Notes under the pieces: generated by a model
Databases searched by the model: none
Told to the model about the DNA's origin: nothing
Seen by the model: only the letters and a program-made list of their open reading frames with translations
From: Nonomuraea dietziae
GTDB lineage: Bacteria > Actinomycetota > Actinomycetes > Streptosporangiales > Streptosporangiaceae
NCBI RefSeq assembly: GCF_014195505.1
Contig: NZ_JACIBV010000002.1
Location: 620,001-684,000 of the forward strand
Direction of reading: 5' to 3'
DNA: 64,000 nucleotides
In this document: positions 38,316 to 46,904 of the stretch, piece after piece
Position numbering within the stretch: the first letter of the stretch is position 1
Layout: each line of letters opens with the position of its first letter
Position numbers and translations under genes: made by a program

Positions 38316-39539
38316 CTAGAGCGCCACTCCGAGCAGCGCGTCGGCCACATCACGGACCAGGCCGGGAGCCGACGTGTCGGAACCTCCCTGCGCCAGCGCC
38401 TCGGCAGCCCAGGCGTCGATCACGGCCAGGGCGCCGGGGGCGTCGAGGTCGTCCGACATCCGCGCCCGCACCCGCGCCAGCACGTCGTCCGCGGCCGGGC
38501 CTGACGGCAGCGCGACCGCCGCGCGCCAGCGCTCGAGCCGGGCCTCGGCCTCCTGGAGCTGGTCGCCGGTGTACTCCCAGTCGGTGCGGTAGTGGTGGGC
38601 CAGCAGCACGAGCCTGACGGCCATCGGGTCGTGCTCGGCGCGCAGCCTGGAGACGAAGACCAGGTTGCCGCGCGACTTGGACATCTTCTCGCCGTCGAGC
38701 GCCACCATGCCTGCGTGGGAGTAGAACTTGGCGAACGGCCACTCGCCGCCGGCGGCGTAGCCTTCGGAGGCGCCGCACTCGTGGTGAGGGAAGATCAGGT
38801 CGGAGCCGCCGCCCGCGACGTCGAACCCGGCGCCGAGGTTGGCCAGCGCGATGGCGGTGCACTCGATGTGCCAGCCGGGCCTGCCCTGCCCGAGCGGGGA
38901 GGGCCAGGACGGCTCGCCAGGACGCTCGGCCCGCCACAGCAGCCAGTCGAGCGGGTCGCGCTTGCCCTCGCGGTCGGGGTCGCCGCCGCGCTCGCCGAAC
39001 AGCGCCAGCATCTCCTCGCGCCCGTAGCCGGACACCTCGCCGAACTTGGGCGCGTCGGCGACGCTGAAGTAGACGTCGCCGTCGACGGAGTAGGTCAGCC
39101 CCTTGGCCGACAGGCTCTCGATCAGCTCCGACACCTGGTCGATGACCTCGGTCACGCCGACGTACTCGCGCGGGGGCAGCACGCGCAGCGCGCTCATGTC
39201 GGTGCGGAACAGCTCGATCTCGCGCTCGGCCAGGGCCCGCCAGTCAAGGCCCGTCTGCGCGGCCCGCTCGAGCAGCGGGTCGTCGACGTCGGTGGCGTTC
39301 TGGGTGAAATGCACCTCGTGGCCGTTGTCACGCCACACCCTGCCCACGAGGTCGAAGGCGAGATAGGTGTTGGCGTGGCCCAGATGCGTGGCGTCGTAGG
39401 GGGTGATCCCGCACACGTACATGGTGGCGGTCGGCCCCGGCTCGGTGCGCCTGACCTGGCGCGCGGCTGTGTCGTACAGGTTCAGGGGTACGGCGGCGCC
39501 GGGCAGGTTGGGAACACTGGGGGCAGACCACGATCGCAT
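38316..39539 (-). CDS. mshC: Mycothiol synthesis ligase (L-cysteine:GlcN-Ins ligase)
   Basis: A 407-residue MshC, a paralogue of cysteinyl-tRNA synthetase that joins cysteine to GlcN-inositol in mycothiol synthesis using ATP. The HIGH-type motif is in THLGHANTYLAF, KMSKSRGN is present, and zinc ligands are visible in YVCGITPYD, WHIECTAIA and HHECG. The tRNA-binding C-terminal domain of true CysRS is missing, as expected. ATG at 39539 has TAAGGT 6 nt upstream (leaderless geometry), so it may have its own promoter in addition to the upstream operon. Confidence 0.96.
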   Translation of the reverse strand: MRSWSAPSVPNLPGAAVPLNLYDTAARQVRRTEPGPTATMYVCGITPYDATHLGHANTYLAFDLVGRVWRDNGHEVHFTQNATDVDDPLLERAAQTGLDWRALAEREIELFRTDMSALRVLPPREYVGVTEVIDQVSELIESLSAKGLTYSVDGDVYFSVADAPKFGEVSGYGREEMLALFGERGGDPDREGKRDPLDWLLWRAERPGEPSWPSPLGQGRPGWHIECTAIALANLGAGFDVAGGGSDLIFPHHECGASEGYAAGGEWPFAKFYSHAGMVALDGEKMSKSRGNLVFVSRLRAEHDPMAVRLVLLAHHYRTDWEYTGDQLQEAEARLERWRAAVALPSGPAADDVLARVRARMSDDLDAPGALAVIDAWAAEALAQGGSDTSAPGLVRDVADALLGVAL

Positions 39540-39548
39540 GCTTTGACC

Positions 39549-40205
39549 TTATCCGTCTCGGGAAACACCACGATCAACGCGGGGCACGGCCACCGCATTC
39601 CAGCTGGTGAGGTCGGAGAAGTCATAGCCCACGCGTTCGCCGCCGAGGGTCAGCAGGGTGGCCGACAGCGAGGCGTGGCGTCGGCCGTCGGGCAGGTCGT
39701 GGCGGACCGTCGCCCTGCCGACCAGCTCGTGCCAGTCAGTGGCCGCGTCGAACAGCGGAGCGAGGTTCCTGGAGTCGGCGCCGAGGCCGCCGTTGACGAT
39801 GACGCTGGTGCCCTCGGGAACCGGCGAGGCGGTCAGGTGCAGGCCGTCCCACGACCACAGGCGCGCGCCCGCCCCTTCGGCGAGCACGAGGTGGAAGGGG
39901 TCGTAGCGGGTGAGGTCCACCTCGGGCAGCGCGCCCGCCACCACCGCGCGCAGCGGCAGCTCGCCCCGTGAGACCTTGGTGCGCTCGTCGGCCGCCCTGC
40001 CCCTGCCGTTGAGCAGGGCCGCCGCGCGCCCGGCCGAGGGCAGGACGGCCAGCCACGTGCCGCCCGCCTTGAGGTCGCGCCCGCCGACGACGCCCGGGTA
40101 GTCGGGCCAGTGCTCGCCGGGGCCCTCCCACGGCCTGTCGGCGAACTCGTCGCGGACGCCCAGCAGGGTCAGCGGCTCGCCGGTCCTGACGATCACGGTG
40201 CACAT
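39549..40205 (-). CDS. NRDE/TANGO2-family protein
   Basis: A 218-residue protein starting MCTVIVRTGEPLTLLGVRDE, followed by FADRPW and VGGRDLKAGGTWLAV, which is the TANGO2/NRDE family pattern. The N-terminal Cys2 resembles that of Ntn hydrolases, but no activity is established. ATG at 40205 puts Cys at position 2, a feature conserved in the family, and decides the start. It lies 2 bp after the kinase-like gene and 9 bp before mshC, so it is part of a five-gene operon. Confidence 0.85.
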   Translation of the reverse strand: MCTVIVRTGEPLTLLGVRDEFADRPWEGPGEHWPDYPGVVGGRDLKAGGTWLAVLPSAGRAAALLNGRGRAADERTKVSRGELPLRAVVAGALPEVDLTRYDPFHLVLAEGAGARLWSWDGLHLTASPVPEGTSVIVNGGLGADSRNLAPLFDAATDWHELVGRATVRHDLPDGRRHASLSATLLTLGGERVGYDFSDLTSWNAVAVPRVDRGVSRDG

Positions 40206-40207
40206 GT

Positions 40208-40960
40208 CTAGATCGGGGGCCAGGGGACCGCGGGCCAGTCCTCCGACGGGTAGGGGTGGACACCGGTGTCGAGCAGCCGCCTGACGCGGGTCCAGGTCGC
40301 CTCGACCTCGGCGAGGCTGAGCAGCTCGCGCAGGCGGCGGCCCAGCGCGCCCGACTCCAGCTCGCGCTCCAGCTTGGCCAGCACGCCGACGGCCTCGCGC
40401 GGCAGCGGCTTGCCCCTCCACTGCCACAGCACCGTGCGCAGCTTGTCGTCGGCGGAGAAGCAGACGCCGTGGTCGACGCCGTAGATGGTGGCGCCGTCGG
40501 GCAGGGGCAGCAGATGACCGCCCTTGCGGTCGGCGTTGTTGACGATCGCGTCGAAGACGGCCATCTTCCGCAGCGCGGGGTGCCGGCTGCGGATCAGCGA
40601 CATCAGGTCGATCTCCTGGTCGGTGTCGATCCACAGCTGGCACATGCCGGGGCCGAAGGGCCCCTCGCGATAGACCGTGGGCGGCACGATCTGCCAGCCG
40701 GTCGCCCTGGAGACCTCGTAGGCGGCCACCTCGCGGGCGGCCAGCGTGCCGTCGGGGAAGTCCCACAACGGCCGCTCGCCGCGCACCGGCTTGTAGACGC
40801 ACGCCGCCGAGCGGCCGGCGAGCGTGACGCCGCAGTAGAGGGTCATGTTCGTCGCCTCGACCAGGCGGCCCGCCACCTCCAGTCGTCCGTCCCTGAGCAA
40901 CCTGAGGGCGGCTTCCTCGTCATAACGGAGGTCTTCCAGCTCACTCTCCGGCACACTCAC
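40208..40960 (-). CDS. SCO1664-family protein, kinase-like fold
   Basis: A 250-residue conserved actinobacterial protein. A possible ATP-binding part holds AACVYKPVRGERPLWDFPDG (Lys) and AAREVAAYEVSRATG (Glu). The block FDAIVNNADRKGGH followed by YGVDHGVCF has the arrangement NxDR...DxG seen in PI3/4-kinase, HipA and Fam20 kinases (catalytic Asp-Asn and metal-binding Asp). Activity and substrate are unknown. GTG at 40960 overlaps the DUF3090 stop (GTGA). It sits two genes upstream of mshC. Confidence 0.8.
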   Translation of the reverse strand: MSVPESELEDLRYDEEAALRLLRDGRLEVAGRLVEATNMTLYCGVTLAGRSAACVYKPVRGERPLWDFPDGTLAAREVAAYEVSRATGWQIVPPTVYREGPFGPGMCQLWIDTDQEIDLMSLIRSRHPALRKMAVFDAIVNNADRKGGHLLPLPDGATIYGVDHGVCFSADDKLRTVLWQWRGKPLPREAVGVLAKLERELESGALGRRLRELLSLAEVEATWTRVRRLLDTGVHPYPSEDWPAVPWPPI

Positions 40961-41505
40961 GAAGCGACCTCACCTCCGCGGTAGCCGTTCAGGCGCACGC
41001 AGATGTGCCCGTCGGCGTCGAGTGGCTGACCACACAGCGGGCAGGGTGGACGGCCCGCCGCCACGATCTCCAGGGCGCGCTGGGAGAAGGCCCGTGCGGC
41101 GCCCGGGCTGATGTGCACCCGCAACATGGACGGCTCGGGCGCCTCGAGGTCCTCCTCGTCGGTGATCTCCTGGGCCTCGATCACCACCTGCGACCTGTCG
41201 GGGTCCCACGCCAGGGCCATGGTGCCGACCCTGAAGTCCTCGGTGAGCGGCTGCTCGAGCGGGCCGTTGTCGGCCAGGTCGGCGGGCGCGACGGCAGGAA
41301 CGTGAGCGGTGCCCCCGCTGCGTCTCAGCACCTCGTCGAGCAGCTCCTCGAGCTTGCCCGCCAGGGCGGCGACCTGCAGCTTCTCCAGTGCGACCGTGGT
41401 CAGCCTGCCTGCGGCCCGCGCCTGCAGGAAGAAGATCCGTGCCCCCGGCTGCCCCAAGGCACCGGCCACGAACCTTTCTGGTGGGTCGTAGTCGAAGACC
41501 GGCAT
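40957..41505 (-). CDS. DUF3090 protein with zinc-ribbon tail
   Basis: A 182-residue actinobacterial protein of unknown function. The body begins MPVFDYDPPERFVAGALGQP and contains FFLQARAAGRLTTVALEK. The C-terminus holds CPLCGQPLDADGHICVRLNG, a probable zinc ribbon (CxxC and HxC). The start at 41505 has no Shine-Dalgarno sequence; TAAGGT (41512-41517, complement) is 6 nt upstream. Conserved linkage with the kinase-like and phosphatase genes suggests a shared pathway. Confidence 0.85.
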   Translation of the reverse strand: MPVFDYDPPERFVAGALGQPGARIFFLQARAAGRLTTVALEKLQVAALAGKLEELLDEVLRRSGGTAHVPAVAPADLADNGPLEQPLTEDFRVGTMALAWDPDRSQVVIEAQEITDEEDLEAPEPSMLRVHISPGAARAFSQRALEIVAAGRPPCPLCGQPLDADGHICVRLNGYRGGEVAS

Positions 41506-41514
41506 AGCCCGACC

Positions 41515-42201
41515 TTACGTGGTCCCGGGTCCGCCGCCGACGGCGGCATCGCTCCCGGTGATGTTTTCTCCCCCGTCTTTCTCCTCCGAACCCTCGGGAA
41601 GCCGCAATTCCCCCACATCGTTAAGCCTGAGGACAAAGGGGCGTAGGGGGGTGTATCGAATGATCGTCACAGAGGCTGGATCAGCTGTTATGCGCTGAAA
41701 CTGATCGAGGTGGAGCCCCAGAGCGTCGGCCACGACGGCCTTGATCACGTCTCCGTGCGTGCACACCAGGTAGACGCTTTTCTCCCCCAGGCGCAGGTTC
41801 CAGTCCCTGAGGGCGGCCACCGCGCGGTGCTGCATGTCGGCCATCGCCTCGCCGCCGGGGAAGACCGCCGCGCTCGGGTGCGCCTGGACGACGGGCCACA
41901 GCGGCTCCTTGGTCAGCTCGCTCAGCGGGCGCCCCGTCCACTCGCCGTAGCCGCACTCGCCGAACCGCTCGTCGGTCCCGATCTCGAGCCCCCTGTCCAG
42001 CGCGACCGCCTGGGCGGTCTCCTGGCAGCGTTCGAGCGGGCTGGAGACGATCGCGTCCAGCCTCACCTGCGCCAGCCGTACGGCCAGCGCCTTGGCCTGC
42101 GCCTGCCCCGCCTCGTTGAGGTGGACGCCGGGGGTCCAGCCGGCCAGCACCGGACCCGTCATAGCGGTGAGGCCGTGTCTGGCCAGGAGGACGGTCGTCA
42201 T
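41515..42201 (-). CDS. Histidine phosphatase superfamily protein (phosphoglycerate mutase-like)
   Basis: A 228-residue RHG-type phosphatase: LLARHGLTAMTG carries the catalytic His and Arg, SSPLERCQET the second Arg, GECGYGEWTG the acid Glu region and VCTHGDVIKAV the second His. It belongs to the actinobacterial MSMEG_4193-like group of unknown substrate. The last 30 residues are a low-complexity Gly/Glu tail. ATG at 42201 has AAGACT 7 nt upstream (leaderless pattern) and heads the five-gene operon to mshC; it is divergent from an aldo/keto reductase gene. Confidence 0.88.
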   Translation of the reverse strand: MTTVLLARHGLTAMTGPVLAGWTPGVHLNEAGQAQAKALAVRLAQVRLDAIVSSPLERCQETAQAVALDRGLEIGTDERFGECGYGEWTGRPLSELTKEPLWPVVQAHPSAAVFPGGEAMADMQHRAVAALRDWNLRLGEKSVYLVCTHGDVIKAVVADALGLHLDQFQRITADPASVTIIRYTPLRPFVLRLNDVGELRLPEGSEEKDGGENITGSDAAVGGGPGTT

Positions 42202-42303
42202 GACGACAAGTCTTGCAGGCGTCGATCACATTTCTTTGCCTGGGCGGACGGTAGCCTGGCCAGATCCTTGGCCGTGATCGACAGACGGGAGCGCCTGAGC
42301 TTC

Positions 42304-43251
42304 ATGGAACAACGCTATGTCGGTCGGAGCGGCCTTTCGGTGTCCCGGCTCGGTCTCGGCACGATGACATGGGGCAGGGACACCGACGCCGAGGACGCGG
42401 CCGCCCAGCTGCGCACCTTCGTCGAGGCCGGGGGCAACCTGATCGACACGGCCGACGTCTACACGGGCGGCGACGCCGAGCGGCTGCTCGGAAGGCTGCT
42501 CAGAGACTCCGTGCCGCGCTCGGAGGTGGTCGTCTCCACCAAGGCCGTGCTGACTCCCGCGGCGCGGCGGCCGCGCGACGCCTCCAGGCGTCACCTCATC
42601 GCCGCCATCGACGCCTCGCTGACCAGGCTCGGCGTCGACTACGTCGACCTGTGGCAGCTGCACACCTACGACGCCGAGGTGCCGCTGGAGGAGACGCTCG
42701 CCGCGCTCGACGCCATCGTCGCCTCCGGGCGGGCGGTCTACGCGGGCGTGTGCGACTACACCGGGTGGCAGCTGGCCGCCGCCGCGGTCGCCCAGCGGGC
42801 GGTGCCAGGCCGCATCCCGATCACCGCCGCGCAGGTGGAGTACTCCCTGCTGGCGCGCGACGCCGAGCGCGACGTGCTGCCGGCCGCCGAGCACGTCGGG
42901 GCGGGCGTGCTGGCCTATTCGCCGCTCGGGCGGGGGGTGCTGACGGGCAAGTACCGCACCGGCATCCCCGCCGACTCCCGCGCGGCCACGCCGCACTTCG
43001 CCGACTTCGTCCGTCCCTACCTCGACGAGCGCAGCCGCAGGGTGGTCGAGTCGGTCACCACCGCCGCCGAGGGGCTCGGGGTCTCGCCGCTGTCGGTGGC
43101 CCTGTCATGGGTGCGCGACCAGCACGGCGTCGCCTCCGCGATCGTCGGCGCCCGCACCCACGCGCAGCTCGGCGGCATCCTCACCGCCGAGGACGTGGTG
43201 CTGCCCCGCGAGATCCGCGAGGCGCTGGACGACGTCTCCTCTGTCGACTGA
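42304..43251 (+). CDS. Aldo/keto reductase
   Basis: A 315-residue AKR with a TIM-barrel fold. Catalytic residues are visible: Asp and Tyr in NLIDTADVYTGG, Lys in VVSTKAVLT and His in WQLHTYDAEV. The NADPH phosphate site appears near SAIVGARTHAQL. Family members reduce aldehydes and ketones; the natural substrate is not evident. ATG at 42304 gives the standard beginning MEQRYVGRSGLSVSRLGLGT. It is divergent from the phosphatase/mshC operon. Confidence 0.92.
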   Translation: MEQRYVGRSGLSVSRLGLGTMTWGRDTDAEDAAAQLRTFVEAGGNLIDTADVYTGGDAERLLGRLLRDSVPRSEVVVSTKAVLTPAARRPRDASRRHLIAAIDASLTRLGVDYVDLWQLHTYDAEVPLEETLAALDAIVASGRAVYAGVCDYTGWQLAAAAVAQRAVPGRIPITAAQVEYSLLARDAERDVLPAAEHVGAGVLAYSPLGRGVLTGKYRTGIPADSRAATPHFADFVRPYLDERSRRVVESVTTAAEGLGVSPLSVALSWVRDQHGVASAIVGARTHAQLGGILTAEDVVLPREIREALDDVSSVD

Positions 43252-43439
43252 CGGCCGCCTGGCGTGCGCCGTGACGATCAGTCTGAGTAGGCTTGCTTCC
43301 CTCCGCCGCCCCGGCCGACAGGGACAGAACGAGAGTCACCCTCGCGTATCACTAGTCGATATCGAATCGTAACTTTGCGTGGAAATCGGCTACGACTCCA
43401 CCAAGCTGGCCACGGGCGGATCGACACAGGAGGGGATAG

Positions 43440-44339
43440 ATGGGCGTTGGGCGCCGCAGGACGGCGGTCTCAGTCGGCCTCCTCGCGTTCGCGCTGGCGG
43501 CGCTCCCGCTGGGCGCGGGGGCGGCGACGGCCGAGCTGCGCGACTGCGAGCGAGGCGGCGGGCTGCTGTCCGGCGTGACCAACGGGGTGTGCGAGCTGGT
43601 CGACGGGGTGACCGACACGGTCGACGGCGTCACCGGCGACTCCCTGGGCCCCGTGACCGATGGCGTCGACAAGGCCACGGGAACGGTCCTCGGCACCGTG
43701 GGCGAGGTCGCCCCTACGGGCAGGCCCGCCCCCTCCCCCACCTCGAAGGCCGCCGACGAGCCGCCTCCCCCGTCGAGCGACGACGGTGGCGGCGATCGCG
43801 ACGGCGGCGGGCTGGTCTCCAGCACGCTCGAGGACGTCTGCCTGCCGGTCCTCGCGTGCGAGGGGCAGGGGGTGCTCGGCTCCGTGACGGAGCCGGGACG
43901 GCCCGGGCCGAGCCCGTCGGGTTCGCCCAGCGCCACGGGCACGCCCACGCCGTCCCCCACGGCCACGCCGTCCAGGCGGCCCAGGCACCAGGGGATCCTG
44001 CCCACCGAGGCGCCGACCCCGCCCGTCACCAGGCCCCACATGGAGAGCACCGACCCGGTCGTCGCCGACGAGCCCGCGCCCGTCGATCCCGACGATCCCC
44101 GGGTGGAGCTGCTCTGGCCGGGCCCGTTCTCCGAGAAGCTGTCCGACCAGATCGGCGGCCAGGTCGTACGGCCCAGCGAGCCCGACTCCGACGTGCTGGG
44201 CACCGCGCTGACGGCCGTGCTGCTGGCCTCGGCGGTCCTGGCCGCGCGGGTGTCGCAGCAGCGGCGCAGGCGCGAGGAGCACGGCGAGTCGATGCCGTTC
44301 GAGCCCATCCGCGTCGGAGGCAGGCACCGCCTGGCCTGA
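43440..44339 (+). CDS. Cell-surface Pro/Ser-rich protein
   Basis: A 299-residue exported protein. A signal peptide (GLLAFALAALPLGAGAATA) is followed by a short domain containing NGVCELVDGVTDTVDGVTGD, then a Pro/Ser/Thr/Gly-rich spacer, and near the C-terminus one hydrophobic segment (LGTALTAVLLASAVLAA) with a basic tail, suggesting membrane anchoring. Cysteine pairs (DCERGG..VCEL; VCLPVLAC) may form disulfides. No known domain. ATG at 43440 has AGGAGGGG upstream. It is convergent with the MFS gene, 33 bp away. Confidence 0.8.
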   Translation: MGVGRRRTAVSVGLLAFALAALPLGAGAATAELRDCERGGGLLSGVTNGVCELVDGVTDTVDGVTGDSLGPVTDGVDKATGTVLGTVGEVAPTGRPAPSPTSKAADEPPPPSSDDGGGDRDGGGLVSSTLEDVCLPVLACEGQGVLGSVTEPGRPGPSPSGSPSATGTPTPSPTATPSRRPRHQGILPTEAPTPPVTRPHMESTDPVVADEPAPVDPDDPRVELLWPGPFSEKLSDQIGGQVVRPSEPDSDVLGTALTAVLLASAVLAARVSQQRRRREEHGESMPFEPIRVGGRHRLA

Positions 44340-44372
44340 ACTCGGCCGAGGCGGCGCCCGCGGGAGGGCAGG

Positions 44373-45950
44373 TCAGTGATCGGCCGCCGCGCGCTCCCTG
44401 GCCAGCCGCTCCTCGCCCGACAGCGTGTTGAGCGGCTTCTCCTTGATGAACAGCACCGCCACCAGCGCGAGCGCGGTCAGCGGCACGCCGATGAGGAACA
44501 GGTCGGCGGTGGCCGTGGCGTACACGTCCTGGATGACCCGCACCACTGGGGCCGGCAGCGTGGAGATGTCGGGAACCGTCTGGCCCTCGCCGCCCGAGCC
44601 GCCCGCCATGGGGCCGAGCTTCTCCGTCATGAGCGTGGTGATCTTGTTGGCAAGCACCGCGCCGAGGGCGCTGACACCGACCGCGCCGCCCATGCTGCGG
44701 AAGAAGGACAGCATCGAGGTGGTGACGCCGAGGTCGTGGGCGGGCACGTCGTTCTGCGCGGCCAGCACCAGGTTCTGCATGAGCATGCCGACGCCGATGC
44801 CCAGCACGGCCATGTACACCGACAGCAGCAGCGTGCTGGTCTGGCCGTCGATGGTGCTGAGCAGCCCCATGCCCGCCAGCATCACGACGCCGCCGGCCAC
44901 CAGGAAGCCCTTCCACCTGCCCCACTTGGTGATGAGCTGACCGGCGACCGTGGAGGAGACCAGCAGGCCGAAGACCATGGGCAGGCTCATCAGGCCGGCG
45001 ACCGTCGGCGACTTGCCGAGCGCGATCTGGAAGTACTGCGACAGGAACACCGTGCCGCCGAACATCGCCACGCCGACCAGCACGCTGGCGATGGTGGCGA
45101 GGGCGACCGTGCGGTTCCTGAACAGCGTCAGCGGGATGATGGGCTCGGCCGCCTTCGACTCCACCCACACCGCCAGCGCGAGGACGACGACACCGCCGCC
45201 CGCCAGGCCCACGCTCCACCATGAGACCCACTCGAACTGGCTGCCCGCCAGCGACGACCACACCAGCAGCGTGCAGACGCCCAGCGTGATGAGGAAGGCG
45301 CCGAGATAGTCGACCTTGACCTGCTTGCGCACCACCGGCAGGTGCAGCGTGCGCTGCAGCAGGACGATGGCCACGAGCGTGAAGGGCACGCCGATCAGGA
45401 AGCACCAGCGCCAGCCGAGCCACGAGGTGTCGACGAGCAGCCCGCCGATGAGCGGCCCCGCCACGGTTCCGACGCCGAAGACGGCGCCGAAGATGCCGGC
45501 GTAGCGGCCCAGCTCGCGCGGCGGGATCATGGCCGCCATCACGACCATGGACAGCGCGGTCATGCCGCCCGCGCCGATGCCCTGGACGACGCGGCTGACG
45601 ATGAGGATCTCCACGTTGGGCGTGAGGCCCGCGATCAGGGAGCCCACCACGAACAGCCCGAGTGACAGCTGGATGAGCAGCTTCTTGCTGTAGAGGTCGG
45701 CCATCTTGCCCCACAGCGGCACGGTGGCCGTCATCGCCAGGAGCTCGGAGGTGACGATCCAGGTGTAGACGGTCTGCGAGCCCTGCAGGTCGGTGATGAT
45801 GCGCGGCAGGGCGTTGGCCACGACCGTCGAGGCCAGGATGGACACGAACATGCCCACCATCAGCCCGGACAGCGCCTGGAGTACCTTTCTCCTCGAGGTG
45901 GGCCCTGCGGGCGCGGCCGGGGATTCTGGCTGCGCGCTGGTGGTTGTCAT
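44373..45950 (-). CDS. MFS multidrug efflux transporter, DHA2 (EmrB/QacA) family
   Basis: A 525-residue transporter with about 14 membrane helices. Family motifs include VVANALPRIITDLQGS near helix 1, LWGKMADLYSKK (motif A) and VFGVGTVAGPLIGGLL (motif C). It exports drugs or dyes by proton antiport. It follows the tetR gene on the same strand after a 202-bp gap rich in short repeats, and is presumably its target. ATG at 45950. Confidence 0.92.
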   Translation of the reverse strand: MTTTSAQPESPAAPAGPTSRRKVLQALSGLMVGMFVSILASTVVANALPRIITDLQGSQTVYTWIVTSELLAMTATVPLWGKMADLYSKKLLIQLSLGLFVVGSLIAGLTPNVEILIVSRVVQGIGAGGMTALSMVVMAAMIPPRELGRYAGIFGAVFGVGTVAGPLIGGLLVDTSWLGWRWCFLIGVPFTLVAIVLLQRTLHLPVVRKQVKVDYLGAFLITLGVCTLLVWSSLAGSQFEWVSWWSVGLAGGGVVVLALAVWVESKAAEPIIPLTLFRNRTVALATIASVLVGVAMFGGTVFLSQYFQIALGKSPTVAGLMSLPMVFGLLVSSTVAGQLITKWGRWKGFLVAGGVVMLAGMGLLSTIDGQTSTLLLSVYMAVLGIGVGMLMQNLVLAAQNDVPAHDLGVTTSMLSFFRSMGGAVGVSALGAVLANKITTLMTEKLGPMAGGSGGEGQTVPDISTLPAPVVRVIQDVYATATADLFLIGVPLTALALVAVLFIKEKPLNTLSGEERLARERAAADH

Positions 45951-46117
45951 GCTTCCTCAATTTTCTCTGGCGGTGGCCGGTTCACGGCGCGGTTCGGCCG
46001 CGCGACCGCCGCCGGGCGGTTCGGGTGGAGATCGGGCCCGCTTCGGGCGAGCCGGTTTTCAAGGGGGCCGGCTCGGACGGTCCGGTTCTCGGAGAGCCGG
46101 ACGCGGAACGGGCCGGG

Positions 46118-46162
46118 GGTTTCAGATGGGCTGGTTTCAGGTGGGCCGGCTCTCAGGCGGGC
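46118..46162. repeat. Three 15-bp tandem repeats between tetR and the MFS gene
   Basis: GGTTTCAGATGGGCT, GGTTTCAGGTGGGCC and GGCTCTCAGGCGGGC follow each other without a gap; the third covers the tetR stop codon at 46153. Just downstream CCGGTTCTC (46082-46090) and GAGAGCCGG (46092-46100) are complementary with one wobble pair. On the plus strand the repeats read as 5-residue units (GFRWA), reminiscent of pentapeptide repeats, but no start or family match supports a gene. Confidence 0.6.
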
Positions 46163-46773
46163 GGGTTAGGGTCGGGCAGCCCCTCGGCCACCTGCGAGAA
46201 GACCTCGTCGACCAGGCCCGCCAGCGGGATGTCGACCGTGCTCCAGCGCAGCACCGCCACTCTGAAGGCGGTGAGCGCCACGGCGGTGACGAGCTCGGCG
46301 TGCGCCGTGCCCGAGGGACCTTCGGGAAGCCGCCCCGCCACGGCCGCGACCAGCCGCCGCTCGGCCTCGGCCCCTCCGGAGAACAGCTTGAGCAGCAGCG
46401 AGGGGTTCTGCTCGAACACCTTCAGCCTGAGCAGCCACTCCTCGCGCCGCTCCTGGACGCGCTCGGCCTCGTCGAGCAGCACCAGGCGCAGCGCGGCCAG
46501 CGCGGACATCTCGGCGGGCACCCGGGCCAGCCGTTCGATCAGCTCCGCCTCCGCCCTCGGGCTCCTGCCGAGCAGCGCGTCCTCTTTGGAGGGGAAGTAG
46601 TTGAAGAACGTGCGGGAGGAGACATCGACCGCTTCGGCGATGTCCTCGACCGTGACACCGGCCAGGCCCCGCTCGGCGACCAGCGTGAGAGCGGCGCGCT
46701 CGAGAGCGGCCCGGGTCTCGAGCTTCTTCCTGTCTCTGCGCCCGAGCTCTTCTGTGCTGTCCACGATGGTCAC
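46153..46773 (-). CDS. TetR-family repressor, probably of the efflux gene
   Basis: A 206-residue TetR protein with an intact N-terminal HTH: ALERAALTLVAERGLAGVTV, then VEDIAEAVDVSSRTFFNYFPSKEDAL. The rest is a helical ligand-binding domain. GTG at 46773 lacks a ribosome binding site; TAATCT (complement of 46781-46786) lies 7 nt upstream, giving a leaderless start, with TTGCAG 18 bp further as a -35. An inverted repeat covering this promoter is the likely operator. It probably represses itself and the MFS gene (inference). Confidence 0.9.
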   Translation of the reverse strand: MTIVDSTEELGRRDRKKLETRAALERAALTLVAERGLAGVTVEDIAEAVDVSSRTFFNYFPSKEDALLGRSPRAEAELIERLARVPAEMSALAALRLVLLDEAERVQERREEWLLRLKVFEQNPSLLLKLFSGGAEAERRLVAAVAGRLPEGPSGTAHAELVTAVALTAFRVAVLRWSTVDIPLAGLVDEVFSQVAEGLPDPNPPA

Positions 46774-46787
46774 AACATCAAGATTAC

Positions 46788-46820
46788 GGATGAAATTTCA
46801 GACTCTGCAACATTTCATCC
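46788..46820. promoter_or_regulatory. Probable TetR operator over the tetR promoter
   Basis: GGATGAAAT (46788-46796) and ATTTCATCC (46812-46820) are perfect 9-bp inverted arms with a 15-bp spacer, overlapping the -35 to -10 region of tetR. The left arm also contains the palindrome TGAAATTTCA (46791-46800). The region is AT-rich compared with its surroundings. Confidence 0.65.
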
Positions 46821-46859
46821 TCTGAAGTGCCGCACTTCACACCGCAGCGGGCATGACGA

Positions 46860-46888
46860 AGCCCCCCGCGCAGGCAGCGCAGGGGGCT
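46860..46888 (-). terminator. Terminator after fabI
   Basis: AGCCCCCCGCGC (46860-46871) and GCGCAGGGGGCT (46877-46888) form an 11 to 12-bp stem with one mismatch and a 5-nt loop, 16 bp past the fabI stop on the minus strand. It separates fabI from the tetR promoter region. Confidence 0.65.
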
Positions 46889-46904
46889 CGAGAGCGTGTG
46901 TGAC

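Noticed and set aside
45944..46600. A plus-strand pentapeptide-repeat protein across the tetR/MFS gap
   Set aside because: Most of the frame is antisense to tetR, the repeat is only three units, and the hydrophobic positions of pentapeptide repeats are not kept.
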